DNA of 64,000 bases, taken from assembly GCF_047470865.1 (NCBI RefSeq), contig NZ_JAZDRH010000017.1:1-64000 (forward strand), read 5' to 3'. The notes beneath the pieces were generated by a model. The model did no database searches and had not been told where the DNA came from. It saw only the letters and a list, made by a program, of their open reading frames with translations. Origin of the DNA: JAZDRH01 sp047470865. Lineage in GTDB: Bacteria > Pseudomonadota > Gammaproteobacteria > Pseudomonadales > Pseudomonadaceae. Shown here piece by piece: positions 25,748 to 33,212 of the stretch; the stretch's first letter is position 1, and each line of letters starts with the position of its first letter. The position numbers were made by a program, and so were the translations under genes.

Positions 25748-26665
25748 TTAAATACCTTGAGGTACTTCCTCGCCACCTAAGGCTTCGATCCAATTTGGAA
25801 TAAATTCGCTTAACGTCAGCATCATTAAAGTGAAGCTGGCATCAAACTGCCCCAGTGCATCATCGCCACCGTCGTGTTCAGCCTGATCTTGTAAGAGATC
25901 TTCAAATTTCAGGCGTTTAATACTGAGTTTGTCGTCCATTAAAAAGCTAAGCTTATCTTCAAATGCAAGACTAAGCTGTGTCACTATTTTTCCAGCGGCG
26001 AGGAAGTTTTGAATTTCTTCACTGGCTAAATCCTCACGCTTAATACGAATCACACCACCATCTTCTGCGGTATCGCGTAGTTCGCATTCATCTGTCAGAT
26101 GCAATCCATGGCTTGCATGATGTTGCTTTACCCATTGGGTAAAGGTAGCGCTAGGTGCTTGCTTCACACTGAGAGGGCGTACAGGCAAGCTGCCTAAGGC
26201 CTCACGTAAAGTAGAGAGTAATTCTTCTGCTTTTTTGGCGCTGGATGTATCAACAAAAATTAGCCCTTGTTTGATATCAATAGCCGCAAAAGTGTGGCTC
26301 TTACGTACAAAGGCGCGGGGCATTAAATCCATGAGGATTTCATCTTTAATTTGATCACGTTCTTTCTTATAGACTTTACGGGCTTGGGCCGCTTCAAGCT
26401 CATCGACCTTTTCTTTGACGGCATCACGTACAACGCTCGCCGGTAAAAGGCGTTCTTCTTTGCGTCCACTAATCAGCAAAAATTGTTGGCTAGCATGCAC
26501 TAAAGGTAGATCTTCTTTACCTAAAGGGGAAACAAAACCATAAGTAGATTCAACTTGGCTTCCACAGGCAATGGCAGGTTTGCGAGCTAAAGCAGTTTCT
26601 AGGCGTTGCACATCTAAGGCTAGTTCTTGGGTGATACGATAAATAAGTAGGCTGCGAAACCACAT
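25748..26665 (-). CDS. rdgC: Recombination-associated protein RdgC
   Basis: Ring-shaped DNA-binding protein that modulates RecA. From ATG 26665 it is 305 residues and begins MWFRSLLIYRITQELALD, the family start; the in-frame ATG 15 bp upstream lacks a good site, while GGAG sits about ten bases before 26665. Other family features are GFVSPLGK, LLPASVVRDAVKEKV and FAAIDIKQGLIFVDTSSAKK. Confidence 0.95.
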   Translation of the reverse strand: MWFRSLLIYRITQELALDVQRLETALARKPAIACGSQVESTYGFVSPLGKEDLPLVHASQQFLLISGRKEERLLPASVVRDAVKEKVDELEAAQARKVYKKERDQIKDEILMDLMPRAFVRKSHTFAAIDIKQGLIFVDTSSAKKAEELLSTLREALGSLPVRPLSVKQAPSATFTQWVKQHHASHGLHLTDECELRDTAEDGGVIRIKREDLASEEIQNFLAAGKIVTQLSLAFEDKLSFLMDDKLSIKRLKFEDLLQDQAEHDGGDDALGQFDASFTLMMLTLSEFIPNWIEALGGEEVPQGI

Positions 26666-26784
26666 GCGGGAAAACTCCATTCAAATCAAGCGCTCATTAT
26701 TGACCTTCAGACGCTTTTCTCCAAGCCTTGTTCCATGGCGAGTTAAGTCTTTGGAATGTTTATACATTTTTTTTAAATTAGGGC

Positions 26785-26813
26785 TTGCCAAGTGAGGGGG
26801 AGATGACTATTAT
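26785..26813 (+). promoter_or_regulatory. Promoter of the Val/Asp tRNA array
   Basis: TTGCCA (26785-26790) and TATTAT (26808-26813) are separated by 17 bp and lie 22 bp before the first tRNA-Val; a GC-rich stretch follows the -10, as in stringently controlled promoters. Confidence 0.75.
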
Positions 26814-26835
26814 ACGCACCACTTTGTGAGACGAA

Positions 26836-26911
26836 GGGTGATTAGCTCAGCTGGGAGAGCATCTGCCTTACAAGCAGAGGGTCGGCGGTTCGATCCCGTC
26901 ATCACCCACCA
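26836..26911 (+). tRNA. tRNA-Val (TAC), copy 1
   Basis: A 76-nt cloverleaf with encoded CCA: acceptor GGGTGAT / ATCACCC, anticodon loop CTTACAA giving TAC, and T-loop GTTCGATCC. Identical in sequence to copies at 27025 and 40817. Confidence 0.97.
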
Positions 26912-26936
26912 CTCGCTCAACAAAGTATCTGGAAAT

Positions 26937-27013
26937 GCAGCGGTAGTTCAGTTGGTTAGAATACCGGCCTGTCACGCCGGGGGTCGCGGGTTCGAGTCCC
27001 GTCCGCTGCGCCA
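26937..27013 (+). tRNA. tRNA-Asp (GTC), copy 1
   Basis: A 77-nt cloverleaf with CCA: acceptor GCAGCGG / CCGCTGC, anticodon loop CTGTCAC giving GTC, and T-arm CGGGTTCGAGTCCCG. Identical to copy 2 at 27109. Confidence 0.97.
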
Positions 27014-27024
27014 TTTCCAATCGT

Positions 27025-27100
27025 GGGTGATTAGCTCAGCTGGGAGAGCATCTGCCTTACAAGCAGAGGGTCGGCGGTTCGATCCCGTCATCACCCACCA
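27025..27100 (+). tRNA. tRNA-Val (TAC), copy 2
   Basis: Exact repeat of the first tRNA-Val, 11 bp after tRNA-Asp copy 1. The Val-Asp pair is duplicated in tandem. Confidence 0.97.
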
Positions 27101-27108
27101 CTTTATAT

Positions 27109-27185
27109 GCAGCGGTAGTTCAGTTGGTTAGAATACCGGCCTGTCACGCCGGGGGTCGCGGGTTCGAGTCCCGTCCGCTGCGCCA
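27109..27185 (+). tRNA. tRNA-Asp (GTC), copy 2
   Basis: Exact repeat of the first tRNA-Asp, 8 bp after tRNA-Val copy 2. Its 3' half is the apparent attachment site of the CRISPR island: a degenerate 48-nt copy recurs at 40681-40728. Confidence 0.97.
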
Positions 27186-27191
27186 TATTTA

Positions 27192-27226
27192 AAAACCCTT
27201 AGCTTGTTGAAAGCTAAGGGTTTTTT
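27192..27226 (+). terminator. Terminator after the tRNA array
   Basis: A long stem (AAAACCCTTAGCTT / AAGCTAAGGGTTTT region) with a short loop and a T6 run directly follows tRNA-Asp copy 2. Confidence 0.9.
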
Positions 27227-27549
27227 CTTGTCTGTAGAAAAATCGGCTGTCTGTTTTTTGAGCAATTTAAGGTTGCTGACCAAATGGTGACCATTTTCGC
27301 AGCCGCTAAAAAAACGGGATTCACTTTTTGCTACGTGGCGACCGCTTTGGTCACCAAAAGCCGTCTAAAATATCACTGCAGGCGACCACGTATTTCGGCG
27401 CTTGAGCTTGAGAATAATGAAGAGCGTTTGTATCTCTGATAATGCGACTATTTGCTAGATAGCACGGTCGCGACACCAAGTGACGCAGAGCTGTGTTGTA
27501 ATCATCTTATCTAGCACGATGAGTGCAAAACACATATGTGGAGGTGCTT
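27227..27549. other. Left-end non-coding stretch of the island
   Basis: No gene seen in this 323-bp region. It holds repeated short motifs: GGTGACC (27286-27292) and GGTCACCAAAA (27349-27359). The latter is the exact inverse of an 11-mer near the right end of the island (40547-40557). A strong GGAGG site at its end serves the zinc-ribbon pseudogene. Confidence 0.5.
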
Positions 27550-27774
27550 ATGGTCACACGCCAAATGCCTTATTATCTTGTGTGCTAGCAGTGTGGTTGG
27601 AAAAAGCTCCAGCGCACGCTTGATTGCCAGCCATCCCTTGAGCAAATCAAAAAACAGTTATCCTCCATAGAGCACTACTGCCCCGAATGCGGCAATAATC
27701 AGTTGTCATTTGGGCAAGCTAAAAGCTTAAGAGCCAAGGTACAGAACTGGTGGCAAGAATACTTTGGAGATTAG
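27550..27774 (+). pseudogene. Zinc-ribbon protein gene with an in-frame stop
   Basis: From ATG 27550 (after GGAGG, five bases away) the frame reads MVTRQMPYYLVC, then TAG at 27586-27588, then QCGWKKLQRTLD...HYCPECGNNQLSFGQ to a TAG at 27772-27774. With the stop replaced it would be a 74-residue protein with C-x2-C and CPEC knuckles, a typical zinc ribbon. The stop falls between the first two zinc ligands, so any product would be lost. A point mutation from CAG or AAG would explain it. Family function unknown. Confidence 0.6.
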
Positions 27775-28002
27775 GAATACTGGATTCGTTGAAGAGCTTC
27801 TTGAGCTCGGCTCCAAACTCAGATTTGTTATGCCCAGATTAGAAAAATCTATTACCTCCAACTCTTTAGCTACTTAGTGAAGACAGGTATTGGCAAATCT
27901 TCGTTAGTGTTGAGCTAGGTGTCGTAAGTTTGCGGTTTTCTTGTGGCAGGGCTTTTCTGTCTACTCTATGTTCAACACAAACACACATAGAGGCAACAAA
28001 TT

Positions 28003-28251
28003 ATGTTCATTTCCAAAGCAGTTTCCGTAGGCCTAGCTGGTAACACGCTATCCAAGACTATTACCGGCACCTCAGAGGTTTCCGCAGGCCGTACTGCAGT
28101 AGCAACCGGCTCTGGCGCAGTACTTGGTGCTGCTACAGCAAGCACAGTTGCAATCGGCGCTGCCACTGTTGGCCTAGTCGCTGCACCGGTTGTGGTTCCG
28201 CTAGCTGTAGCCGGTGGCATCATTGGCGGCATTGCCAGCCTTTTCGACTAA
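28003..28251 (+). CDS. Small glycine-rich hydrophobic protein
   Basis: An 82-residue protein rich in Gly, Ala and Val, with hydrophobic segments at about residues 35-58 and 58-80 containing GxxxG-like spacing (AVAGGIIGGIASLF), reminiscent of glycine-zipper membrane peptides. AGAGG precedes the ATG. It lies between the zinc-ribbon pseudogene and the WYL gene, reading with them. It might be a membrane-active peptide, but no family is recognised. Confidence 0.55.
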   Translation: MFISKAVSVGLAGNTLSKTITGTSEVSAGRTAVATGSGAVLGAATASTVAIGAATVGLVAAPVVVPLAVAGGIIGGIASLFD

Positions 28252-28326
28252 CCAACGTTTAGACATCAACTTTACACTGAAATGGATTTTGGTGCTTTTT
28301 ATCAAGAAGAGTTGAGCGGAAACGAT

Positions 28327-29228
28327 ATGGCCGAGCTGAAAGCCCTCTTGCTAAGGCAGATAGTAATCCTGCAGCTAATCCCACGGCAGCTGGGACGCAT
28401 TGCTACCACAACACTCCAAGAGAAGTTGGCCGAACGTGGATTTCAAGCGAGCTTGCGTTCAGTGCAGCGAGATTTAAAAGATCGGCTTTCTTTGCAGTTC
28501 CCGCTGGTGTGCGATGAGAGTGAAAAACCGTTCCGCTGGAGCTTTTCTGAGGATATTTATCTTACTCTGCTAGGGTTGGATACACCAACAGCACTCACAC
28601 TCTGCCTATCTGAAGACTATTTGCGAACCTTGTTACCATCAAGCATTACAGACCTGTTGATGCCTCAGTTTACGGCCGCGCGACAACACCTTCAGGGCCT
28701 GAACAGCAATAGTCTTACGCACTGGGCTCGTAGCGTTAGAGCGTTGTCCAATGCTAGGACCCAAATTCCAGTGCCAGTGAATGCAAAGGTTTGGCGGTTG
28801 ATTAGTAAGGCTTTGCTGGGTAAAGAACAAATCCTGATCGACTATCTGAGCCGCAATAAAGGAGCGGTTGGACGATATCAGCTCCATTCGGTTGGGCTTG
28901 TGGCACGTCATTTGGTTAGTTATCTGATTGCTCATGTAGGTGAGTATGGCAATCTGCGTCACTTTGCGCTGCATCGTATTCAGCAAGTCGTACTACTCGA
29001 TGAGTCTGCTAGCACCACGCAAGACTTTGATATAGATGAATATATCAAGCTAGGAGCATTCAGCATGGGTAGAGGTGAAAACACTCTGCTTATTGCTGAT
29101 GTCCATCCACAGTTGGCTTGGATTCTTCGCGAAACCCTGTGGTGCGGCTGCAGGTTGAGATTGGCTGGCTGTACTGGGAGACACAGTTTGTGCTTGCAGA
29201 GCAGGATAGGGAGCTGTGGGATTTTTGA
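28327..29228 (+). pseudogene. WYL-domain transcriptional regulator, frameshifted near its 3' end
   Basis: An N-terminal winged helix (ALLLRQIVILQLIPRQLGRI ... LQEKLAERGFQASLRSVQRD) is followed by a WYL-type domain (LLGKEQILIDYLSRNKGAVG, LHSVGLVARHLVSYLIAH, FALHRIQQVVLLDES). WYL domains sense nucleic acid or nucleotide ligands and commonly control defence loci. After DVHPQLAWILRE the zero frame runs on into sense-less sequence to 29283, but the frame one base over reads NPVVRLQVEIGWLYWETQFV and stops at 29226-29228, which looks like the true end. One A lost at 29132-29134 explains it. ATG 28327 has a GAGCGGA site; 28282 is an alternative start. Confidence 0.65.
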
Positions 29229-29469
29229 CCACATCAAAGGCGCTAAGTTTGGCCTGCTCATGATCTTCTTTAGGCAGGCTTAGGTGCCAGTAACTAGCCC
29301 CAAGGGCACAAACTTCAGCCGCTTGCTCAAGAGTTAAAGCTCCAATTACTGTGTCACCCTTGGCCATGGACTGGCTAGAGAAGCTGGCTAGGTGTTGGTC
29401 GAAATGAATATGGTTGGTTTGCATCCATTTGAGTGCAGTGGGCGCTTGGCTAATAAACCAGGTGGTCAT
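29050..29469 (-). CDS. csx16: CRISPR-associated ring-nuclease-family protein Csx16
   Basis: The first 80 or so residues (MTTWFISQAPTALKWMQTNH, then GDTVIGALTLEQAAEVCALG and ASYWHLSLPKEDHEQAKLSA) match the Csx16 (VVA1548) family, which degrades cyclic tetra-adenylate in type III systems. The reading frame continues for about 55 more residues rich in Pro, Gln and Ser, antisense to the 3' end of the WYL gene, making it longer than usual Csx16. AAGGA stands seven bases before the ATG. It is divergent from the NE0113-family gene. Family assignment from motif memory. Confidence 0.8.
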   Translation of the reverse strand: MTTWFISQAPTALKWMQTNHIHFDQHLASFSSQSMAKGDTVIGALTLEQAAEVCALGASYWHLSLPKEDHEQAKLSAFDVVKNPTAPYPALQAQTVSPSTASQSQPAAAPQGFAKNPSQLWMDISNKQSVFTSTHAECS

Positions 29470-29654
29470 GTGTAGGGTCCTTATGCTGTAACTTTGGGGC
29501 TCATGAGGACATAATAGCTCGAAAAAACATCTTATTAACTAAGACTGTTTTGCTACGTAAGCTTGTGAACACAAAACCTCATGGTTTTTCTGGCAATCTA
29601 GGCCCACTTAGTTTTGAATAAATAGCTGGATGTTGAGCATACAAGGAAAATTGA

Positions 29655-30797
29655 ATGGCTAAAAATATTTTGTTTCTGGTAACTGGAATGACCCCGCAGA
29701 TTGTGACAGAAACTCTGTGGGCGCTAGCCTGCGACTCTGACAATGACGACAAATGGATACCCAACGAGATTCATGTGGTCAGTACTGAGCACGGCTTGAA
29801 CCAGGTTCGTGGACGTTTATTTGAGCAAGGTGTTTTTGCTGCCATGCAAGCAGAGTACTCCGATCTGGCAGCCGTAGATTTTAGCCCAGCAAACTTACAT
29901 GCCATTCTAGGCAGCGATGGTGTTGCGTTGACAGATTTGAAAACGCCAGAAGATAACGAGATGGCTGCTGACTTTGTGTGTGAAAAAATTCGTCAGTTTA
30001 CTTCTGACGAAAATGTTGCGCTGCACGTGTCTATTGCCGGTGGCCGTAAAACCATGGGTTTTTATGCTGGCTATGCGTTGTCACTTTACGGCCGTGCTCA
30101 AGATTGCATGTCGCATGTTTTGGTTGACGAGCGCTATGAGCCAGCCACCAACTTCTATTATCCGTCACGGAACGCTAGTGCATTTGCGTTGGATCGCGAT
30201 GGCAAGGTGATTGGTCCGGCCCGTGATGCCCGTATTTGGTTGGCAAAAATTCCGTTTGTGCGCATGAAAGACGCCATTAATAAACAGCACCAACTGTTGA
30301 CGGGTGAAAAATTTAGCCAGGTGGTAGAGAAAATTAACGAGTCTTTCAGCGACGTTAGCATTGAGCTGGATGTAGCCTCAGCCAGCATTAAGGTAAACGA
30401 CAAGTTTTCCATTACTTTGCCGCCGCGCGAGTTTGCATTTTATCATTTGTTTGCTGACTACCACGTTAAAGATAAAGGCCGCATTCAGGCACCCAGAAAA
30501 ACACTGGATGACAAAAGCATCACAGCAGAAGAAGCCCGTCATATTAATCAGCTAACCGATGACTTCCGCGAGCTGTACCTGCAGGTTAAGCCAAACCTAG
30601 AGCTTGACGACCTAGATGAGCAGGAGTTGGATGTTGATAAAGATTTTTTTCAACAGGTTAAGTCACTACTCAATACAAACCTTAAGAAAGAATTGGGACT
30701 TGAGCTTGCCGCTAGGGTCGCCATAGTACAAGAGGGCAAGGGTAAGCCTTTTTATATCGACCTACCCGTAGAGGCCATCACAATTAAGCTCAAGTAA
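29655..30797 (+). CDS. CARF-domain CRISPR protein, NE0113 family
   Basis: A 380-residue protein whose N-terminal CARF-like Rossmann domain is clear: NILFLVTGMTPQIVTETLWA, then LHVSIAGGRKTMGFYAGYAL and LVDERYEPATNFYYP. This is the NE0113 family (PF09623/TIGR02584), annotated as a Csm6-type ring nuclease or sensor of cyclic oligoadenylates. The C-terminal half (about 220-380) is a different domain; LPPREFAFYHLFADYH could be a winged helix, and it formally contains R258-x5-H264, so a HEPN-like site cannot be excluded. It stands 149 bp before cas10 with its own AAGGA site. Confidence 0.82.
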   Translation: MAKNILFLVTGMTPQIVTETLWALACDSDNDDKWIPNEIHVVSTEHGLNQVRGRLFEQGVFAAMQAEYSDLAAVDFSPANLHAILGSDGVALTDLKTPEDNEMAADFVCEKIRQFTSDENVALHVSIAGGRKTMGFYAGYALSLYGRAQDCMSHVLVDERYEPATNFYYPSRNASAFALDRDGKVIGPARDARIWLAKIPFVRMKDAINKQHQLLTGEKFSQVVEKINESFSDVSIELDVASASIKVNDKFSITLPPREFAFYHLFADYHVKDKGRIQAPRKTLDDKSITAEEARHINQLTDDFRELYLQVKPNLELDDLDEQELDVDKDFFQQVKSLLNTNLKKELGLELAARVAIVQEGKGKPFYIDLPVEAITIKLK

Positions 30798-30946
30798 CAG
30801 GGCCAAGAAAGCACTGAATAATTAGCAGCGATGCTTTAGCTGTCTCGCCAACATTATGCAGTGCCTCCCTAAATGAGCGAATTTGTAATTGACACATGGA
30901 TAGCACGCAGAGCTGCCTAGTCACCACTATAAAATGGAGCATAAGT

Positions 30947-32629
30947 ATGCATGTGTACTTGTTTGAGGCTAAGTCAATTCAGGCCTATATTTTTCGTAGC
31001 GGCAAGTTAAAAGACCTTGTCGCTGCCAGCGAGCGCCTTGACCGCCTTGTGGATGATACCCCGCACAGTACGTTAAATAGGGTTTTGCAGGCAGCGCAGC
31101 TAAGCTCCAACCTGCTGGATGCTGATATGCAGGTGGAGGGGAACACTATTGGCTTTACCCGTTGTAAAGGCGGGGCTTTTTATGCGTTTTGCCATAATGT
31201 TGAGCCGCTTCAGCAGCTGCGTAGTAGCTGGACGCTAGTTGTGCAGCAACTGTTTCCTGGGATGGAGTTTGTAGATGCACTAACCAGCGGTGCTGACTTG
31301 CCTGAGGCAATGGAAGGTGCCCACTCTTTAATGGCACAGGCACGCAATACCCCTAGAGTTAAATTTCCCTGGGCAACTGCGGTGTGCCGTAATGCCAACC
31401 GTACCGGCATGACTGCGGTACCTATGACACCTGAGGCGCTAAAGGAAGTGCACACAAACAGTGATGAGCTGGTGGATGTGGATACAGAGCATCATCGTCA
31501 GGCTTATCGCTTTTTAGGGTTGCGCAAAGATACTTTGCTCGACAAGTTTACTGGTGGTACACATGACGAAGGCGGCTTGCCAGACAACCTAAAGTTTCCT
31601 TTGGATACTGAGCAGTTTCCTGCTTTCCAGGCGCAGGATACAGAGCGGGAAGTAGTACGTGACCTAGCTCTAATTCACATAGATGGTAATGGTTTGGGCT
31701 TACTGCTCCGCGCCTTGCAGCAACAACTGGCAGGCCAGAGCACAGAGCTATACAGCCGTGCCTTTAGGCGGTTTTCTAACGCATTGGCAAATGCAACAGA
31801 AAAAGCGGCAGCAGTGGCCACCCAGTGGTTGTATATGAACAGTAGCTCGGCACAAAAAAACGACATCTTGCCGATGCGCCCTGTGGTTTTGGGTGGCGAT
31901 GATATCACCTTGTTGTGTCAGGCAGATCTGGCTATTGGCTACGCGGAACAGTTTTGCAGTGCATTTAAGAAAATATCCGAGGACGAACTGGCAGGTTTGT
32001 ACAAGAAACACTTAAAAGATACAGGCATCATCAAGCCTTATTTAACCGCCAGTGGCGGCATTTTGTATCACAAGGCCAGTCACCCCTTTACTACCTGCCA
32101 CGAGCTGGTGGAGGGGCTATGTCAAGAAGCCAAAGCTGCAACCAAGCAGGTGGATAGCAATGTGGGACCTGCGGCCTTGGCATTTTATCGTATTAGTAAC
32201 GCGCTGGCCGAGGATATCAAACAACTGCGTGCCCAAACTCAGCACTTTCATACAGGCAGGGGAGAAATTACCAGCTCGCTTGGTGGCTATTTGCTAGAGC
32301 AGGATGAAGATGCGCTGAACAGCCTAGCACTGTTGCGTACGTTAGCGGATAAAGCCAGAGAAAAAGACCAATCTGGCAACAGCTTACCGGTATCGGTGGC
32401 TAAGTTCCGCCAAATGGCCACCCATCTAGCCAATGGTGATTTGCTAGAAGCACAGCGCATATACGAACGGATGCTAGAGCTGCAAAACAAGCACTCTGTA
32501 GACGCCGCCAGGCTCTGGGTTGCTTACCCCTGGTTGGCGGATCGCAGCACAGCAACCTGGCTGTCCGACTTGCTTACCTACGCACACTTTAATGCCCCAG
32601 TCAGTACCAAGGAGGTTTCCCATGGCTGA
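30947..32629 (+). CDS. cas10: Type III CRISPR Cas10, HD-less, active palm
   Basis: Large subunit of a type III effector that makes cyclic oligoadenylates when the complex binds target RNA. From ATG 30947 it has 560 residues and starts directly with a palm-like fold (MHVYLFEAKSIQAYIFRSGK, LVAASERLDRL); no N-terminal HD nuclease is present. The second palm has the metal-binding loop LALIHIDGNGLG (Asp246) and an intact GGDD at residues 316-319. The C-terminal helical region (about 430-560) resembles the usual domain D4. GGAG lies upstream of ATG 30947; a frame extension to 30896 lacks family similarity. The stop overlaps the cas7 start by eight bases. Confidence 0.92.
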   Translation: MHVYLFEAKSIQAYIFRSGKLKDLVAASERLDRLVDDTPHSTLNRVLQAAQLSSNLLDADMQVEGNTIGFTRCKGGAFYAFCHNVEPLQQLRSSWTLVVQQLFPGMEFVDALTSGADLPEAMEGAHSLMAQARNTPRVKFPWATAVCRNANRTGMTAVPMTPEALKEVHTNSDELVDVDTEHHRQAYRFLGLRKDTLLDKFTGGTHDEGGLPDNLKFPLDTEQFPAFQAQDTEREVVRDLALIHIDGNGLGLLLRALQQQLAGQSTELYSRAFRRFSNALANATEKAAAVATQWLYMNSSSAQKNDILPMRPVVLGGDDITLLCQADLAIGYAEQFCSAFKKISEDELAGLYKKHLKDTGIIKPYLTASGGILYHKASHPFTTCHELVEGLCQEAKAATKQVDSNVGPAALAFYRISNALAEDIKQLRAQTQHFHTGRGEITSSLGGYLLEQDEDALNSLALLRTLADKAREKDQSGNSLPVSVAKFRQMATHLANGDLLEAQRIYERMLELQNKHSVDAARLWVAYPWLADRSTATWLSDLLTYAHFNAPVSTKEVSHG

Positions 32630-33212
32630 GTTAAGCGCAGAATTAATAATTGAAATTCTTACTCCTTGGCATCTTGGATCGGGACGTGAAGGTGGAGCCT
32701 ATGCGGACAGCCTAGTTAGTCGCGACCACTCGGGCTTACCTTTGGTTAATGGCAAAAGTATTAAGGGGTTGTTGCGTGCTGCTTGTACTGAAAGCATGCA
32801 GCTGCAGTGGCTGGAACAGCTAACACAGGCAGACCTCGACAAACTGTTTGGCAAAGAGGGGACCGACCTAGCCAGCCAAGGGGCTTTGGAAGTATCCAGT
32901 GCCACCCTTAGCGAAGGCGAGCAGGCTTATTTTGCCCAGCATCCCCAAGCCGTAAAGCTGCTATATCGCATTGATTACAACACCGCCATTGACCACGCCA
33001 CTGGTGCAGCAGCGGATGGTTCATTGCGCTCTATGGAAGCTGTAGTGCCAATGACTTTAACTGCCAAGCTGCGCATCCATGCCGAGGCTAAAGAAAGTGA
33101 ATTGTTTTTGAACTGGTTGAAGCTGTCGCTACCGCTGATTACAGCAGTGGGCGGCAAGCGCCGCCGTGGTTATGGCGAAGCTGTTTTCAGCTTGAACAGG
33201 GAGACTAAGTAA
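32622..33212 (+). CDS. Single Cas7 (Csm3-like RAMP)
   Basis: A 196-residue backbone subunit that would bind crRNA and cut target RNA. It shows the Csm3-type layout: LIIEILTPWHLGSGR, a thumb-loop Asp at residue 29 (YADSLVSRD) at the place of the catalytic Csm3 Asp, GLPLVNGKSIKGLLRAA, DYNTAIDHATGAAADGSL, and the C-terminal glycine-rich GGKRRRGYGEAVF. AAGGAGG lies seven bases before ATG 32622, inside the end of cas10. Its TAA shares one base with the next ATG. Start chosen on this site, not on upstream frame at 32520. Confidence 0.9.
   Translation: MAELSAELIIEILTPWHLGSGREGGAYADSLVSRDHSGLPLVNGKSIKGLLRAACTESMQLQWLEQLTQADLDKLFGKEGTDLASQGALEVSSATLSEGEQAYFAQHPQAVKLLYRIDYNTAIDHATGAAADGSLRSMEAVVPMTLTAKLRIHAEAKESELFLNWLKLSLPLITAVGGKRRRGYGEAVFSLNRETK

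Noticed and set aside
26826..27131. Open frame across the tRNA array
   Set aside because: It is translated tRNA sequence (repeated blocks equal the tRNA copies) and not a gene.
27586..27588. TAG in the zinc-ribbon gene as pyrrolysine or programmed read-through
   Set aside because: No pyl genes or recoding signals are seen, and the residue falls inside a zinc knuckle where Gln or Lys is normal; a nonsense mutation is simpler.
29125..29145. Programmed -1 frameshift in the WYL gene
   Set aside because: The bases around GAAACCC do not form a slippery heptamer in the zero frame; a lost A is simpler.
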